From Plasmodium brasilianum (taxonomy: Eukaryota > Apicomplexa > Aconoidasida > Haemosporida > Plasmodiidae): a stretch of DNA of 64,000 nt. The notes under the pieces were generated by a model. The model was not told the DNA's origin. It was given only the letters and a program-made list of their open reading frames with translations, and did not search any database. Location: the NCBI RefSeq assembly GCF_023973825.1, contig NC_090125.1, forward strand, positions 442,501 through 506,500, in the 5' to 3' direction. This document shows positions 1 through 12,100 of this stretch, one piece after another. Positions within the stretch are counted from its first letter, which is position 1. Each line of letters starts with the position of its first letter. Both the position numbers and the translations under genes were made by a program.

Positions 1-191
1 CTAATGAAGTAATTCATAATTTTTTATACAATAATTATATTTTACTACAGTGATTTATGTACAAAGTAACTATCGTTTTGTCTGCACAGATTATCGTAAT
101 GATTGCGACTTAAATGTGGTTATTTTTATTTTTATTTTGATTATTATTTTATTTTATTTTATTTTTTATTTTTATTTTTATTTTTTATTTT

Positions 192-240
<49 letters not shown>

Positions 241-711
241 CGAGCTATGTTATTTTTTTTTTGGAAACATCTTAATTATTTTTATTGTTCGTTTTGTCTT
301 TTGTTTGTATAAGCTTATAGAACAAAAAAAAAAAATAATAATAAAATAAAATATAATAAATTGATAAATTAATAAATTAATAAACTAATAAACTAATAAA
401 TTAATAAATTAATAATATAAATAAACTAACAAATAAATAAAATAACAGATAAATTTATTAATAAACAAACACGTAAATAAATAACTAGCTAAATATGTTG
501 AGGACTGAACATTTAAGTTAATAAAAATACGAGAAACTTCTAAATATATATGGCACATTTGCTCAATGCTTCAAAAAATGAAAAAGACACATATGTTTCA
601 ACCAAATTTCAAAAAAAGGATAGCTCTAAAATACGTTTTGTCAATTTTTCCGTGCACACATTACGTCTTTTCCCCTTTTTGAATAAAAATTCACTTTTTT
701 TTTTTTTTTTT

Positions 712-750
<39 letters not shown>

Positions 751-801
751 TTCCTCTATGTACGATTTAATTTACTTCCTCTGCTTACTATTCTTCTCTT
801 G
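1..801. other. Intergenic, A+T-rich, no gene seen
   Basis: No supportable gene lies here. The stretch holds a very long T tract (about 196-240), an interspersed TTAATAAA-type A/T repeat (about 345-430), and a CT-microsatellite followed by a TA run (about 700-750). It lies downstream of the minus-strand methyltransferase gene, so part of it is probably 3' untranslated sequence. Short open frames are Phe/Ile homopolymers made by the T tracts. Confidence 0.7.
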
Positions 802-2220
802 TTAAATATATTTCTCCTGCCTGCGCTGCTTACGATTGTAGTGTAAAGGATAAAATTCGTCTTTTCTTTCGTAAGTCTCAAATTTACCTGTACTGTTCAG
901 AACATATAAAGCAAAGTAGGTCCTACCAAATTTTCTATTTCTTAAACCAATTAAATTATAAACCTTGTGTGGTAACATTTCTATTTCTTTTGGATATTCA
1001 ATAAATATAAGACAGTCATTATCAAATAATTCACTTTCTGAAATACTGTGTATAAGTTTGCTGTATACAATTTGTTCATAGGGAGGAGTAAAAAATGCTA
1101 AGTGAAATTTCTCTTCTATATTAAATTTAAAAGGATTATTTAATAATTCTATTGCATCAGATCGAATAATTTTATTATCTAAATGATGTATATTACATAA
1201 TTTTAAATTTTCATAAATTGTTCTACAAGAATTTAAAGATAAATCTACAAAAGTTATGTTTTGAATGCCTCTAGAAATACATTCAATACCTAAGTTACCA
1301 CTTCCACTAAATATATCAATTACGTTTATATCAGTACAACTAAATAAGCTCATGTGAGATAAAATGCTAAATATTGATTCTTTTACCTTACTCATCATTG
1401 GTCTTGTATAAGTGTCAGGAGAAAAAATTTTCTTGTTTTTAAACTTTCCTTCATGAATACTTAAAATTTTTTTTTTTCTATAATTTATATTTATTGTTTC
1501 TCTATATTTTTTTATTTTACAAAATTTATATTTAGATTTTATCTTTCTATTTGGTAATCTTCGGATACTTAATTCTTCCTCTGGTATTCCATATAAGTCC
1601 TTTTTCATTATTCTTTTTTCCCTTTTATTTGGTACCTCCATTTTGTTTTTACTCTTTTCTGTCTCGTCATAGTTCTGTTTCTCATTCCTATCACGACAGA
1701 TTTTACCTCCACTCTCGCCTTCAAATGCTAAGGCAGGTATGTCATCACTATCAAGTCGTTCTGCAGTCATCCCATATCCCTCTAATCGCTCTGCAGTCAT
1801 TCCATCACCCCCTAATCGCTCTGCAGTCATTCCATCGCTTTCGAAATTTTTCTCAATTTCGCTGTTCCCTTTAATAGACTTCTTACCTCCGATGGCGTTG
1901 TTAGAAAAAGCCCCTAAAAAAAAGGAGTTCTCTATTTCAACTGTCACAACGTTTTGGAGCTTATTTAATGGATTCCAATTTTTTATATTAGAACGACCGT
2001 TTTTGCTAAAACAAAAAAAAGGTTTGTTTACAAAAAGCACATATTTGATATACTTTACCGTGTTAATGTTCTTCTCTTGTGGATAAAATTTACTTATAAT
2101 GGTATACTTATTATTTCTTATATAATTTGCACAACAAATTTTTGTATTTATATTTGGAAAAAGAACAAAAACACTTATTAATAGAAAAATGAGTGTACCA
2201 ATATATTTTAAAAAGACCAT
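802..2220 (-). CDS. RsmD-like rRNA (guanine-N2) methyltransferase, probably organelle-targeted
   Basis: A 472-residue protein in one exon. It opens with a hydrophobic segment (residues about 5-22) followed by a Lys/Asn-rich stretch, the pattern of a bipartite apicoplast leader. The C-terminal 200 residues carry the class I methyltransferase signature of the RsmD family: a 'PTxxxvKEsiFSIL'-like entry motif, the SAM-binding loop DIFSGSGNLGIECISRG, and a TPPYEQ motif where the family normally has (D/N)PPY/F. Bacterial RsmD methylates G966 of 16S rRNA, so an apicoplast or mitochondrial small-subunit rRNA substrate is the natural inference. The middle third is low complexity and includes three copies of a DGMTAERL-type nonapeptide. 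Bacterial RsmD is about 200 residues, so the rest is a plasmodial extension. The family assignment is firm; the compartment is inferred. Confidence 0.82.
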   Translation of the reverse strand: MVFLKYIGTLIFLLISVFVLFPNINTKICCANYIRNNKYTIISKFYPQEKNINTVKYIKYVLFVNKPFFCFSKNGRSNIKNWNPLNKLQNVVTVEIENSFFLGAFSNNAIGGKKSIKGNSEIEKNFESDGMTAERLGGDGMTAERLEGYGMTAERLDSDDIPALAFEGESGGKICRDRNEKQNYDETEKSKNKMEVPNKREKRIMKKDLYGIPEEELSIRRLPNRKIKSKYKFCKIKKYRETININYRKKKILSIHEGKFKNKKIFSPDTYTRPMMSKVKESIFSILSHMSLFSCTDINVIDIFSGSGNLGIECISRGIQNITFVDLSLNSCRTIYENLKLCNIHHLDNKIIRSDAIELLNNPFKFNIEEKFHLAFFTPPYEQIVYSKLIHSISESELFDNDCLIFIEYPKEIEMLPHKVYNLIGLRNRKFGRTYFALYVLNSTGKFETYERKDEFYPLHYNRKQRRQEKYI

Positions 2221-2221
2221 T

Positions 2222-2345
2222 TGTTATATACATATACTGTAATATATACATATACTGTAACATATACATATACTGTAACATATACATATACTGTAACATA
2301 TACATATACTGTAACATATACATATACTGTAACATATACATATAT
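2222..2345. repeat. 18-bp tandem repeat (TGTAACATATACATATAC)n
   Basis: About seven head-to-tail copies lie immediately upstream of the methyltransferase start codon on the minus strand. Because 18 is a multiple of three and the unit lacks stops in several frames, it creates short open frames on both strands that are not genes. Its position overlaps the expected promoter or 5' UTR. Confidence 0.9.
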
Positions 2346-2471
2346 ATATGTTACAGTATATCTGTTTTTATTATTCTTCCAAAATTGCATTTTCCATCTG
2401 CTTCCGTTCGCTAAACTACACTATACTACACTTTTGTACACTTTTGTGCACTTTTGTACACTTTTGTACAC

Positions 2472-2504
<33 letters not shown>

Positions 2505-4017
2505 CTCTTACAATGTTGTGTCACAAAATGCAATGGAAGCGCTACAAAAACATCCCTTTTAAAATTCATTTATTAATTTTATTAATTCCATTTTTTTATA
2601 TTTTTCTTTTTTTTTCTCTTTTTTTTTTTTTCTTTTTAGTCACTGCAATTTAAAAAAAACAACTCGAGAGACAGAGAAGAAAAAAATATCTCACTTGTGC
2701 ACATATGCGTGTATATTTATGTATGTACACATACATGTATACAATAAATCCATTTTGTATATGCTATCATTTTCGAAATTGACAAAATGATTTACTTAAA
2801 ATGTTCAGAGTGTTTAATTGTATTAATCAATGAAATAAAGATGGTACTTGTATAATAAAGCATAAAAAGGATGAGCAAAATATGTAAAATGAAAATGGGA
2901 AAATATATGCGTAAATCATGAGCTCTAAATTATAATCGGTCATAAGCAGTCATATGCATTCTTAAGCAGTCATTAGCAGTCTTAAGCAGTCATTAGCAGT
3001 CTTAAGCAGTCATTAGCAGTCTTAAGCAGTCATTAGCAATCATTAGCAGTCAAAGTATAAACGTAAGATAAAAATGGGGAAATGAAAGTGGTAGCATAAA
3101 AGCGATAAAACGATGAGGTAAAATACAGGAATAACAATAAAAGGAAGAAACGAAAGCAAATAAAAATGATAGCCCTAAAGGTACAATGCGCCTTTTTCTG
3201 TTTATCTATTCCTCGTGAGTTAATACGCGTAAATTAAAAAAGTAATTGAATGCAGCATTTATGAGCCAGTGTACGATTTATACTTCTACAAGTATTAAGG
3301 ATAAAAATTAGAAAAAACAGTAAAAACTAAAATCTGAATTGTGACAAACGCTTTCCCCTTACTACTTCGTAAGGGAAATAAAGCGAATAAACGGTTGGAT
3401 TAGCAGTTGGATGAGCAGATGAACCACTAATATGATGTAAAAAAAAACTAAAACAAAATACTAACTCAAGGCTAACAATACATATATTGATAATGAGAGT
3501 CACATCACAAGGTAAATGTAACAATAAAGAGTTAACATATATGATAATAAGAATGTAGTGAAAATAATTATTAAGCAGTATGCTGAAGTTGAGTGTATGC
3601 CAGTGTACATATACAACCGCTTACACATATATACTTGTCTTCTTCGAATATGGTAGATCAAAAAATTTCCCTAAAAACTCGCTTTTGTATAATTGTGCAC
3701 ATAGGTCTCTCATCCTTTGAGTGGACTTCAAAAATTTCTTCTCATTTTGAGTCCTTTTTACTGAACGAATTGGAATTAAAGAAAGAGAAGTGAAGAAATG
3801 TGGAAATGTAGAAATGTAGAAATGTAGAAATGTGGAAATGTAGAAATGTGGAAATGTAGAAATGTGGAAATGTAGAAATGTAGAAATGTGGAATTATAAA
3901 ATTATAACAAATAGGGGATAAAGGTATAATGAGATACATTTAGGACAATGCACAGTTTGGTAAATAACGTAAATTTGTATACACTTGTGTATATGGGGTT
4001 ATTTGGAAATGACAAAA
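2346..4017. other. Intergenic with several short tandem repeats
   Basis: No supported gene. Repeats present are a ~20-bp unit containing TTAAGCAGTCATTAGCAGTC (about 2945-3050), an imperfect 9-bp GAAATGTAG unit (about 3797-3890), and T tracts near 2470 and 2590. A 47-codon ATG frame at 3650-3793 on the plus strand has ordinary-looking codons but no recognisable relative, and is not called. Confidence 0.6.
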
Positions 4018-4235
4018 ATATACGAAAAAGTAAAAGAAAAAGTAAACGAAATAGTAATCGAAAAAGTAAACGGAATAGTAATCGAAAAAGTAAACGAAAT
4101 AGTAATCGAAAAAGTAAACGAAATAGTAATCGAAAAAGTAAACGAAATAGTAATCGAAAAAGTAAACGAAATAGTAATCGAAAAAGTAAACGAAATAGTA
4201 ATCGAAAAAGTAAACGAAATAGTAAACAGACACAT
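4018..4235. repeat. 24-bp tandem repeat (AATCGAAAAAGTAAACGAAATAGT-type)
   Basis: About nine copies of a 24-bp unit whose core is GAAAAAGTAAACGAAATAGT. The period is divisible by three, so frames stay open across the array on both strands and give Lys/Asn/Arg/Ser or Tyr/Phe repeats. None has a convincing start or flanking unique coding sequence, so they are treated as repeat artefacts. The array sits downstream of the minus-strand secreted-protein gene. Confidence 0.9.
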
Positions 4236-4343
4236 GCGAGAAGAGGCGACTAAATGAAGAGCCGGATGTACTAACGTACAAGAGCTATATAAAAGATCAC
4301 AAATAATGAGCACTACATTTTTTTTTTTTTTTTTTTTTTGTGC

Positions 4344-5299
4344 TTACTGTTTGTCAATCGTAAAGTATCCAACATTATGTTTTTTAAGTGAACCATTAAA
4401 CTTAAGAAATATATCTCCAATACTTGTAAATAAATTGGAATAATCTGAAAAAAAAGAGTGAAAGGAAATGCACGAATATTGGAATTTTTTGTACATTTTA
4501 AGAGGAAAAAATAAAAAACAGCAAAGCGGTAATATGGAAAAGCAACAATGCAACAAAACAGACTAACAAATAAGTGGAGTCTCATTTTCTTCTGCAATTA
4601 TTAAGGGTACGGGAAAAAAAAAAAAAGAAAAAAAAAAAACTTACAGTGACTATATGCAACTACGACATAATAAAGGGAAAAATTCAAACCCGGCACATGT
4701 GACGGCACAGTAATAATTAATTTCTTCATTCCTGTAATATAATTAAAACTTAATTTCCAAGTAGGGGCATCCACAGGATATTTTAATTTTTTCTTACTTA
4801 CTATATTAGCCAGAGACTCCATAATCACCTCAGTTATTTTTGGCTCATTTTCAATATAAGCCATATTATCACGTTCTAAACTTATACTTAATATATTTAT
4901 TTGATATTTATGAGAAAACTGTTCAAATATTAGATTGATGCCAGAGAAATATTTTTTAAATGAAAAAGATTCATCTTCATACATTTTTTGAAATTTTTTT
5001 CGTAATTTAATATAGTTACATACATTTAACGTATTTGATTTACAGAAGTTATAAAGTAAATTCCATTTAAATACTTTTTCAAATTTATCATCAAAAAAAT
5101 AATAAGCCTTTAATTGATAGTCCCCTAATACATCTTCTTCTTTTAACATAAATGATCTTCTATACCTTTTGGAATATCTGTTAACTTTCTTTTTCACTGT
5201 TTTTATAGTACCTTTAACCTTATTTACAGCATTTGTTGCATCACTTGTCCGTATATAACCGAATAGACACAGACACAGAATTATGTACAATTTTTTCAT
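4344..5299 (-). CDS. Secreted conserved protein, two exons, function unknown
   Basis: Exon 1 is 4645-5299 and exon 2 is 4344-4444 (minus strand). The donor CT|GTAAGT and a pyrimidine-rich acceptor TTTTTTTTCAG are phase-compatible (phase 1), giving 251 residues. Reading on past the donor yields only a Phe-rich poly-T product, which supports splicing. The N-terminus has a clear signal peptide (residues about 1-20, ending near TSDA), followed by a Lys/Arg-rich stretch and an alpha/beta-looking domain. The C-terminus is GDIFLKFNGSLKKHNVGYFT plus five residues. No transmembrane segment is seen after the signal peptide, so the product is likely secreted or trafficked to a vacuole or apicoplast. I do not recognise the family. 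Confidence 0.72.
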
Positions 5300-5976
5300 T
5301 ATATTCTTTTTCTTTTAAAACGGGAAAATTTACGATGATAAAGCGGAAGAGCGGCAGAAAATGGAATAAAATTAAGGGAAATCAGAAAATAAAAAATATG
5401 CAAAAATTGGGATAAATTGTTAAATATTGCTTAAATTGTTCACGATTACGGGAAGGTAAACATGCGGACGTCTAAAATTACCAAATAGAAAACAAAAGCA
5501 GCTTAACGAATATTTCAAAAACACCTATACTTTTAAGACAAATCCTTGAGTTTCTATTAGTTTTCCTTTGTTATATTTCATATTTGTTCGTGCAAGATTG
5601 TTTGCATAAATATGCGCAAAAAAAATAGGGTTACAAGTAGGTATATATACGCGTATATAAGCTTACGTCCTACATACTCACATGTATGTATGAATGTATA
5701 AACATATGAGTACGCATTTGTAAGTATATATATGTAAACACATAACATATGCAGGTTATACGCTTGTAAAAATACACGCATTCTTAATAAAATATAGGCA
5801 CTAGTTTGCACATAAACATTTACAGATGAAACAAGTTGGGATTTACTTAAAAGTGTTTTGCAGTATGTGCACATACAACTGCTATTTCTTGCGTGCAGAT
5901 TTTAACTGTAGAAATAGCGAGTACCAAGAAAAAAAAAGAAAAAAAAGACAAGTCCTAATGCGTACATACGTACGTA

Positions 5977-6028
<52 letters not shown>

Positions 6029-6448
6029 TATACATATGTATATGTGTTCGTATATATCCTCCTTCCACACCCAAGTAGAAATTACAAAAAGGAAGAGAAA
6101 GAGAAAAGAGGTTATAATTTTAATTTGAAAATTTCAGCCATGCATTACTGTAGTATTTGTTCTATTTAAATGAGTTCAGCAAATTACTACTGTATAAGAC
6201 TCTTTAGGTGTAACAGAAGTTTGAATGGTCCATACGGTAAATAACATTTAGCATTTTTCTGCATTGTTCATATGATAAATACCATTATTTTTATTATTTT
6301 TTTTTTAATTGACCTTTTAGTAGTTTACGCTTTTTTCTATTTATTTCTCTTATGTGTAGGAAAATAAAATGCATCGTAGTAAACCTTACGTTCATTTTTA
6401 TGTCCAAGCACTATTACGCGTAATGCTAACACTTGTTATTACGAACCG

Positions 6449-6501
<53 letters not shown>

Positions 6502-9124
6502 CTATAAATGTGTGCACATGTATACATATATGTGCTCCTACGTGGTCATTTATTCTTTCCTTATACGAAATGATGAAAAAGCGTAGCAGGTATACAAAAT
6601 GGAAATTATGTACTTGGTGAAAAGTACCTATTTTTAACAGGCTTATCATGTACCGTAAAATGTACATGTATGTATATATACATACTTACATGCGTACGTA
6701 CATACATGTATACATATATACGCATGTAAGTGGAATAGGAATCGGAAAACGTGCAGCTAAAGGTTCATTCTTCAAATGGAAGTGCAAAATTTTAAGAGAA
6801 TTTTTCAAAATGTTTGTTTAAAATGTTGACACGTTTTAACCGAATTATCGATCAACTTTTTGAAATTTACATCCTTCATACCTAAACAGAACTTTGTGCG
6901 TGCTTTCATATACATATATAACTGTGCATGTATTCATGTGTATATGCTTTCATGCATATATACTTTCATGTACGCACATATTTATATACGTATCCCAAAG
7001 ATATCGGTACGATAATGTATGTACTCTCCCCTTTACTAAGTTTTAAAACTTAATAAAATGGCAGAACATTTTGAAGAACAGTTATGTACACCTGTTGTGT
7101 TCATCTTAGGTGCATATACTTAAGTGTAGTTAAAAATTTTTCCAAATTGAAAAGAAAATAAAATAAAAAAAAAAAAAAGAAAGAAGGAAGAAAGAAAGAA
7201 ATAAGGATGAAAAAAAAAAAAGTAAGAAACACTGAAAAATTAACAGGTAACTCTTCAAAAAAGGTAAAGGTACCGCATAATTAAGAAATTATTCTTCATA
7301 TTGTTGTCCAATGACAGTTATAATGCTATATATTTTTTACACCAGAAAAGGGGTGTATCCCAAATAAGTATATTACAAAATTAGATATTTATACATGTAC
7401 ACATGTAATACTTTTATATATGTCCATATATATAAAATAATAAAACGTCTGCATTATTCCGAATTTGTGTCTGTTTTTGCTCGCTAAATAATTATTTAGC
7501 AAAATGTATTAACAGATCATATTTTTGAACAAAATAAAATTATTGCATAAATTCAAAATGGGAAAATTTTTCCAGATTTTCAGAATATATATAAAATTTC
7601 AATACTTAACAACATGTACCAGTCTTTTTTATCGCTTTAAAATATGTTCGTAGCAATGATAAAAAGTAGTAATGAAATTTTATTTTTTCAAAATGGTACG
7701 CAATTTACTTTTTCTGGTGAACAATACGCCAAAAAAAGGATAATATGAAACATAGTTTATTTCATATTCACATATATGTATGCAAGTTATACTTATGTTT
7801 ATGCGTATGTTTATACGTATGTTTATATGTGTGTTTATGTATATATTACGTAGTACATTGTGCACGGAATGAAATTTCTTTTCTATTTATAGTTTAAATT
7901 TTTCGTTCGACCACCAGAGTAACGAAGAATAACGAAAAAATTTTAGCTAGTAAATAATTATATTTCTATTAAATGTTTTACTTTATATCTTTTTTTGTTA
8001 TTGCTCTTCTATTTTTTCCGCTTTTCCTTTTTTTCTTTTTAATATCTTTCTTTTTCATTTATTATTTATTATTTATTCTTTATTGTTTATTGTTTAATGT
8101 TTATTGTTTATTGTTTATTGTTTATTGTTTATTGTTTATTGTTTATTGTTTATTGTTTATTGTTTATTGTTTATTGTTTATTGTTTATTATTTATTGTTA
8201 ACTGTTTATTGTTTATTGTTTATTGTTTATTATTTATTGTTAACTGTTTATTGTTCATTGTTTATCTATTGTTTATTATTTATTATTTCTTTTTTTTTCT
8301 TTTTTTTTTTTTTAATTTTCCAATTTTTAACTTTTAATTTTTAATTTTTAATTTTTGTTAGTTTGTGCTTACACAGGGAGTGTACTGCTATGCATTTATA
8401 TATATACCTATTTTTGTACACCCGTATATATACATACTATATATAAATACGTGCATTTTAAAATACAAGGTAAATATGTACGTACGTGTGTGTTTGTAAA
8501 CCTATGTTTATATACACTTTTACGCTGTGTCTGTATGCTTTTGTCGCACTATGTTTGGTGTTCATTTTTATTTGCCTTTTTCATTTGCCATATTTTCAAA
8601 TTTTTTTTTCGAATTATTAGCATTTATGCATTAGCTGTTATGTATTAGCTCATATTTATTACGAACCATTTTTTACCATCTACGTATTACCAACAATTTA
8701 CTACCACCTACTTATTACCTATTACTCGTTGTTTGTTATTTTCTGCTCATTATTTTCTGTTCATTATTTTCTTCTCATTATTTTCTGTTCAATATTTTCT
8801 GCTTACGATTTACCATTCTCCCAAGTTATGCTTTCAAAATATGATTTTAATTTTGTTTCCCACTCAGATCTGAGAGTATGAAAAGTGCACTTACGGTTTT
8901 GTGCAATTTTCGACGTAAAAAAAAAAAAAAAAAAAATGAAATATTGAAGCTTGTGCAATTTAGAAAAAAATAAAAATATATGGGTGTATGTGAATATATT
9001 AAGCATATTAAACATATACACACATATATATATGCGCGCGTGTGTGTGTAAGTAAAAACCCCCTTTCAAGTTGTAAATCGTATTGAGGGCAATTTACATT
9101 TCTTCCTCTCTTGCCGAGTCGATA
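5300..9124. other. Long divergent intergenic region with microsatellites
   Basis: This separates the minus-strand secreted-protein gene from the plus-strand OTU gene, so it should contain both promoters. It holds TA runs (5981-6020, 6451-6497), many ATAC/ATGT-type alternating tracts, and a TTTATTG heptamer array (about 8085-8275) that yields a spurious Leu/Phe/Tyr-rich frame. A short minus-strand stretch at 8803-8880 reads as SEWETKLKSYFESITWENG and could be an exon, but no start or partner exon could be found. Otherwise nothing gene-like is seen. Confidence 0.6.
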
Positions 9125-12100
9125 ATGAAGAGAAAAAATATAACGATTTTTTTGTATTCACTAATTCTGGTGGTTTTATGGCCTAATCGTATATACGATA
9201 TAGTGGTTTCACTGTCCTTAAATAAAAGAAATGATTTAAAAATATTTGACAATAATACAGTAAAGACATCTACAGTTGTATATCAGATGTCGAATGAAAA
9301 ATTATATCTAGGTGAAGAACATTTCAGCAATGTAAAGAAGTTACAGAATATGTTTATGGTATGTTTTAAATCGGATAAAAAAAAAGACGTATTAAAAGAT
9401 ATAGGTATTTTAAATATAAAATTTTTATTATATGAAAATTTTAAGAAAAATGTATATGATAATATAAAACTTTTATTTAATTTTATAAAAGAAAATTTTG
9501 CATATTTAACTAAAAGAATATCAGAAGAAAAAAAAAATAATAATTTAAATGAAACAGATTATATTGAAAATGATAATTTATTAACTTTATTAGAAGACGT
9601 GGTAAGTAATGATGTTGAAAAAAATGCTAAATATTTTGAAAAATTAATTCAATTTACAAGCTTAAAGAAATGCTTCGAAATATCCATTTCATTGAATATT
9701 GAAGATAACAAGGAACCAATTGTTCTATTATGTGAAGTGGATACTAATAATAATCGTATTAATTTAAAAATTAATAATAATTTACCACAAGATAATATTA
9801 ATCAGATTAAAAAGAAAAGTACTTTATCACGTAAACCAAAAGGGTCCTTTTTAAAAAGAATTATAACTCCATTAAAATCTAGTACCTTATTTTCTAAAAT
9901 GACCAAAAGAATGAAATGGCCATTACATTATTATAAAAACTTATGCTATAAACATAATTTTGAAGTTGCTTCTGAAAATTGGGTTAACTATTTCTATAAT
10001 CATAATGAAACGTTATGTCATGTTCAGACAGATGGTACTGGTGATTGTTTATTTTTATCCTTACAATATCTTCTAGAAAAAAATGAAATTACTACATATA
10101 ATGTTAATATTAATTCAAATGTATCAGAAAGTTTATTTATCCCTTGGTATATTAAAAATGCTAGGAAAAGAAATGATACCTATTTTAACGTTACTGATTT
10201 GAGGTATATAACCACTTTTTTTGTCATAAAATATTTCCCTGGGTATTCACAAGATTCTGAAACTAATTCTTTTCATATTAATGAAAAATTAAATTTACTT
10301 ATAAACCTTGAGCTTACCAATTATTATTTAAAAAAAGATCTACTTTATAGAATGATGAAACCAGATAAGTTTATTGATCAAAATGGTAAAAACGTTTTTT
10401 CTATGTTCTCAAGTTATATGAATAAGTATTTGCAATTAGGAAAGCCCCAACTATCTGCTCCAGGGAACACCGATTCCAGTCAACCGCATGATATGCTTTC
10501 CCCCAGTGGAAGCAGTAGCGGATATGTAAGCAGCAGCGATGGTAGTATGGACAGCAGTAACGACGGCAGTATCGACGGCAGTATCGACGGCAGTAACGAT
10601 GGAAGTAACGATGGAAGTAACGATGGAAGTAACGATGGAAGTAACGATGGAAGTAACGATGGAAGTAACGTTGACCTTAACGATGGCAATAACGATGGAA
10701 GTAACGATGGAAGTAACGATGGAAGTAACGTTGACCTTAACGATGGAAGTAACGATGGAAGTAACAACTACAACAAGAACAAGAACAACAACAATAACGA
10801 AAATAATGATGATAATGACAGTGATGATAATGCCGACGGTAAGAAAGTAAACCCAGATAATAGTGGCTTCAGTGGAAGCAATGGACGTGCCGATGTTGAC
10901 GGAGGTAAAGGGAGTAGTGCTATGGGGAGTGAACAAGGCGAAATGTACTCTAGGTTGTTTAATAGCTTGCAAAATCTACCTTTGTCCAATGCTCGTTCAC
11001 GTATTGATCATCTGAAGAGTACTATATCAGAAAAACGAATTAGGAACAGCTCGAACACTATATCTAGTATTAATGAAAGTGATACAGATATGAACTTGTT
11101 TAAAAGGAAAAATTCATCGAACAGTGTATTATCATCTCCATCAGAGGAAAAAGCAGTGTCCTTTCATAAAGTAGAGCTTGAAACAAAGGGAAAAAAAAGA
11201 GGTAAAGAAAATTTTTTTAGAGTAACATATACCCCAAGGAAGGATTCTGAAAATAAAAGTACGACCCCTATCGAAGAATCTGCTACAAATGAAGAGTCTA
11301 TTTCTAAAAAGCATAAGTATAAAAAGAAACATATAGATAATGAGGATGTACATAATGAAGAAATTAGTTCAGAAGGTAATGAAACGAAATATCATAGTTT
11401 TATAATACCGCATATGCCAGATGGAAAGAGTTATAATAATGAAAAGGAAGTTATACAACTTAAAACTAATGCGAATAAAGGAATTTTACAAAATTCAGAT
11501 AAACAGTCCATACTAAGGGGTACTACTGTGGAAGAGTTGTCAGGGGAAGAGAGCATGCATAGTCTAGGAGATGATTCTCTATCTAGTTCTAGAGAATCCA
11601 TGTTTACAATTGAAGATAACAGTTCTGATGATGAAACCGATGTGAATAGCTCAAAGGAGGGAGAGCAAGATGAGGATAAAAATAGTAACACTACTAATAC
11701 TAACGATGATGAAAAGTATGATACTATTTTAGAGGATGTTCACGAGAATGGATATAGGATGTATGAATTAATATTCTTTAAAATTGTGTCCTTATCAGCT
11801 AATAATTTAACCTATGATGAATTAAAAAAATTAAAAAAAAAAAATCTGAAAAACTTATTAGGATCGAACAAAGTATCAAAAGTAATTGGATCACATATAT
11901 TTAAAAATAAAGTTTCAGTAGGATGTATTTTACCGTATTTTAATTTAGAAAATATTAAAAATAAATTAAATAACCCATTTACAAAGAACAATTATGCAAA
12001 TTCTGACTTGTTCATAATAATAATTGAAACAACATTTAATAAAAAAATAACAAGAAAAAAAGATGGATTAGTAACTAATAGTTTACTATTAAAACATAAT

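Noticed and set aside
3650..3793. 47-codon plus-strand ATG frame starting MVDQKISLKTRFC
   Set aside because: Single short frame, no recognisable relative, runs into a repeat.
3940..4313. Lys/Asn/Arg-Ser and Tyr/Phe repeat frames of 90-113 codons
   Set aside because: 24-bp tandem repeat open on both strands; no start context, splice partner or unique domain.
8803..8880. Minus-strand SEWETKLKSYFESITWENG segment
   Set aside because: Protein-like, but too close to the divergent OTU start for an upstream exon, and no downstream exon could be joined in phase. Left as a note.
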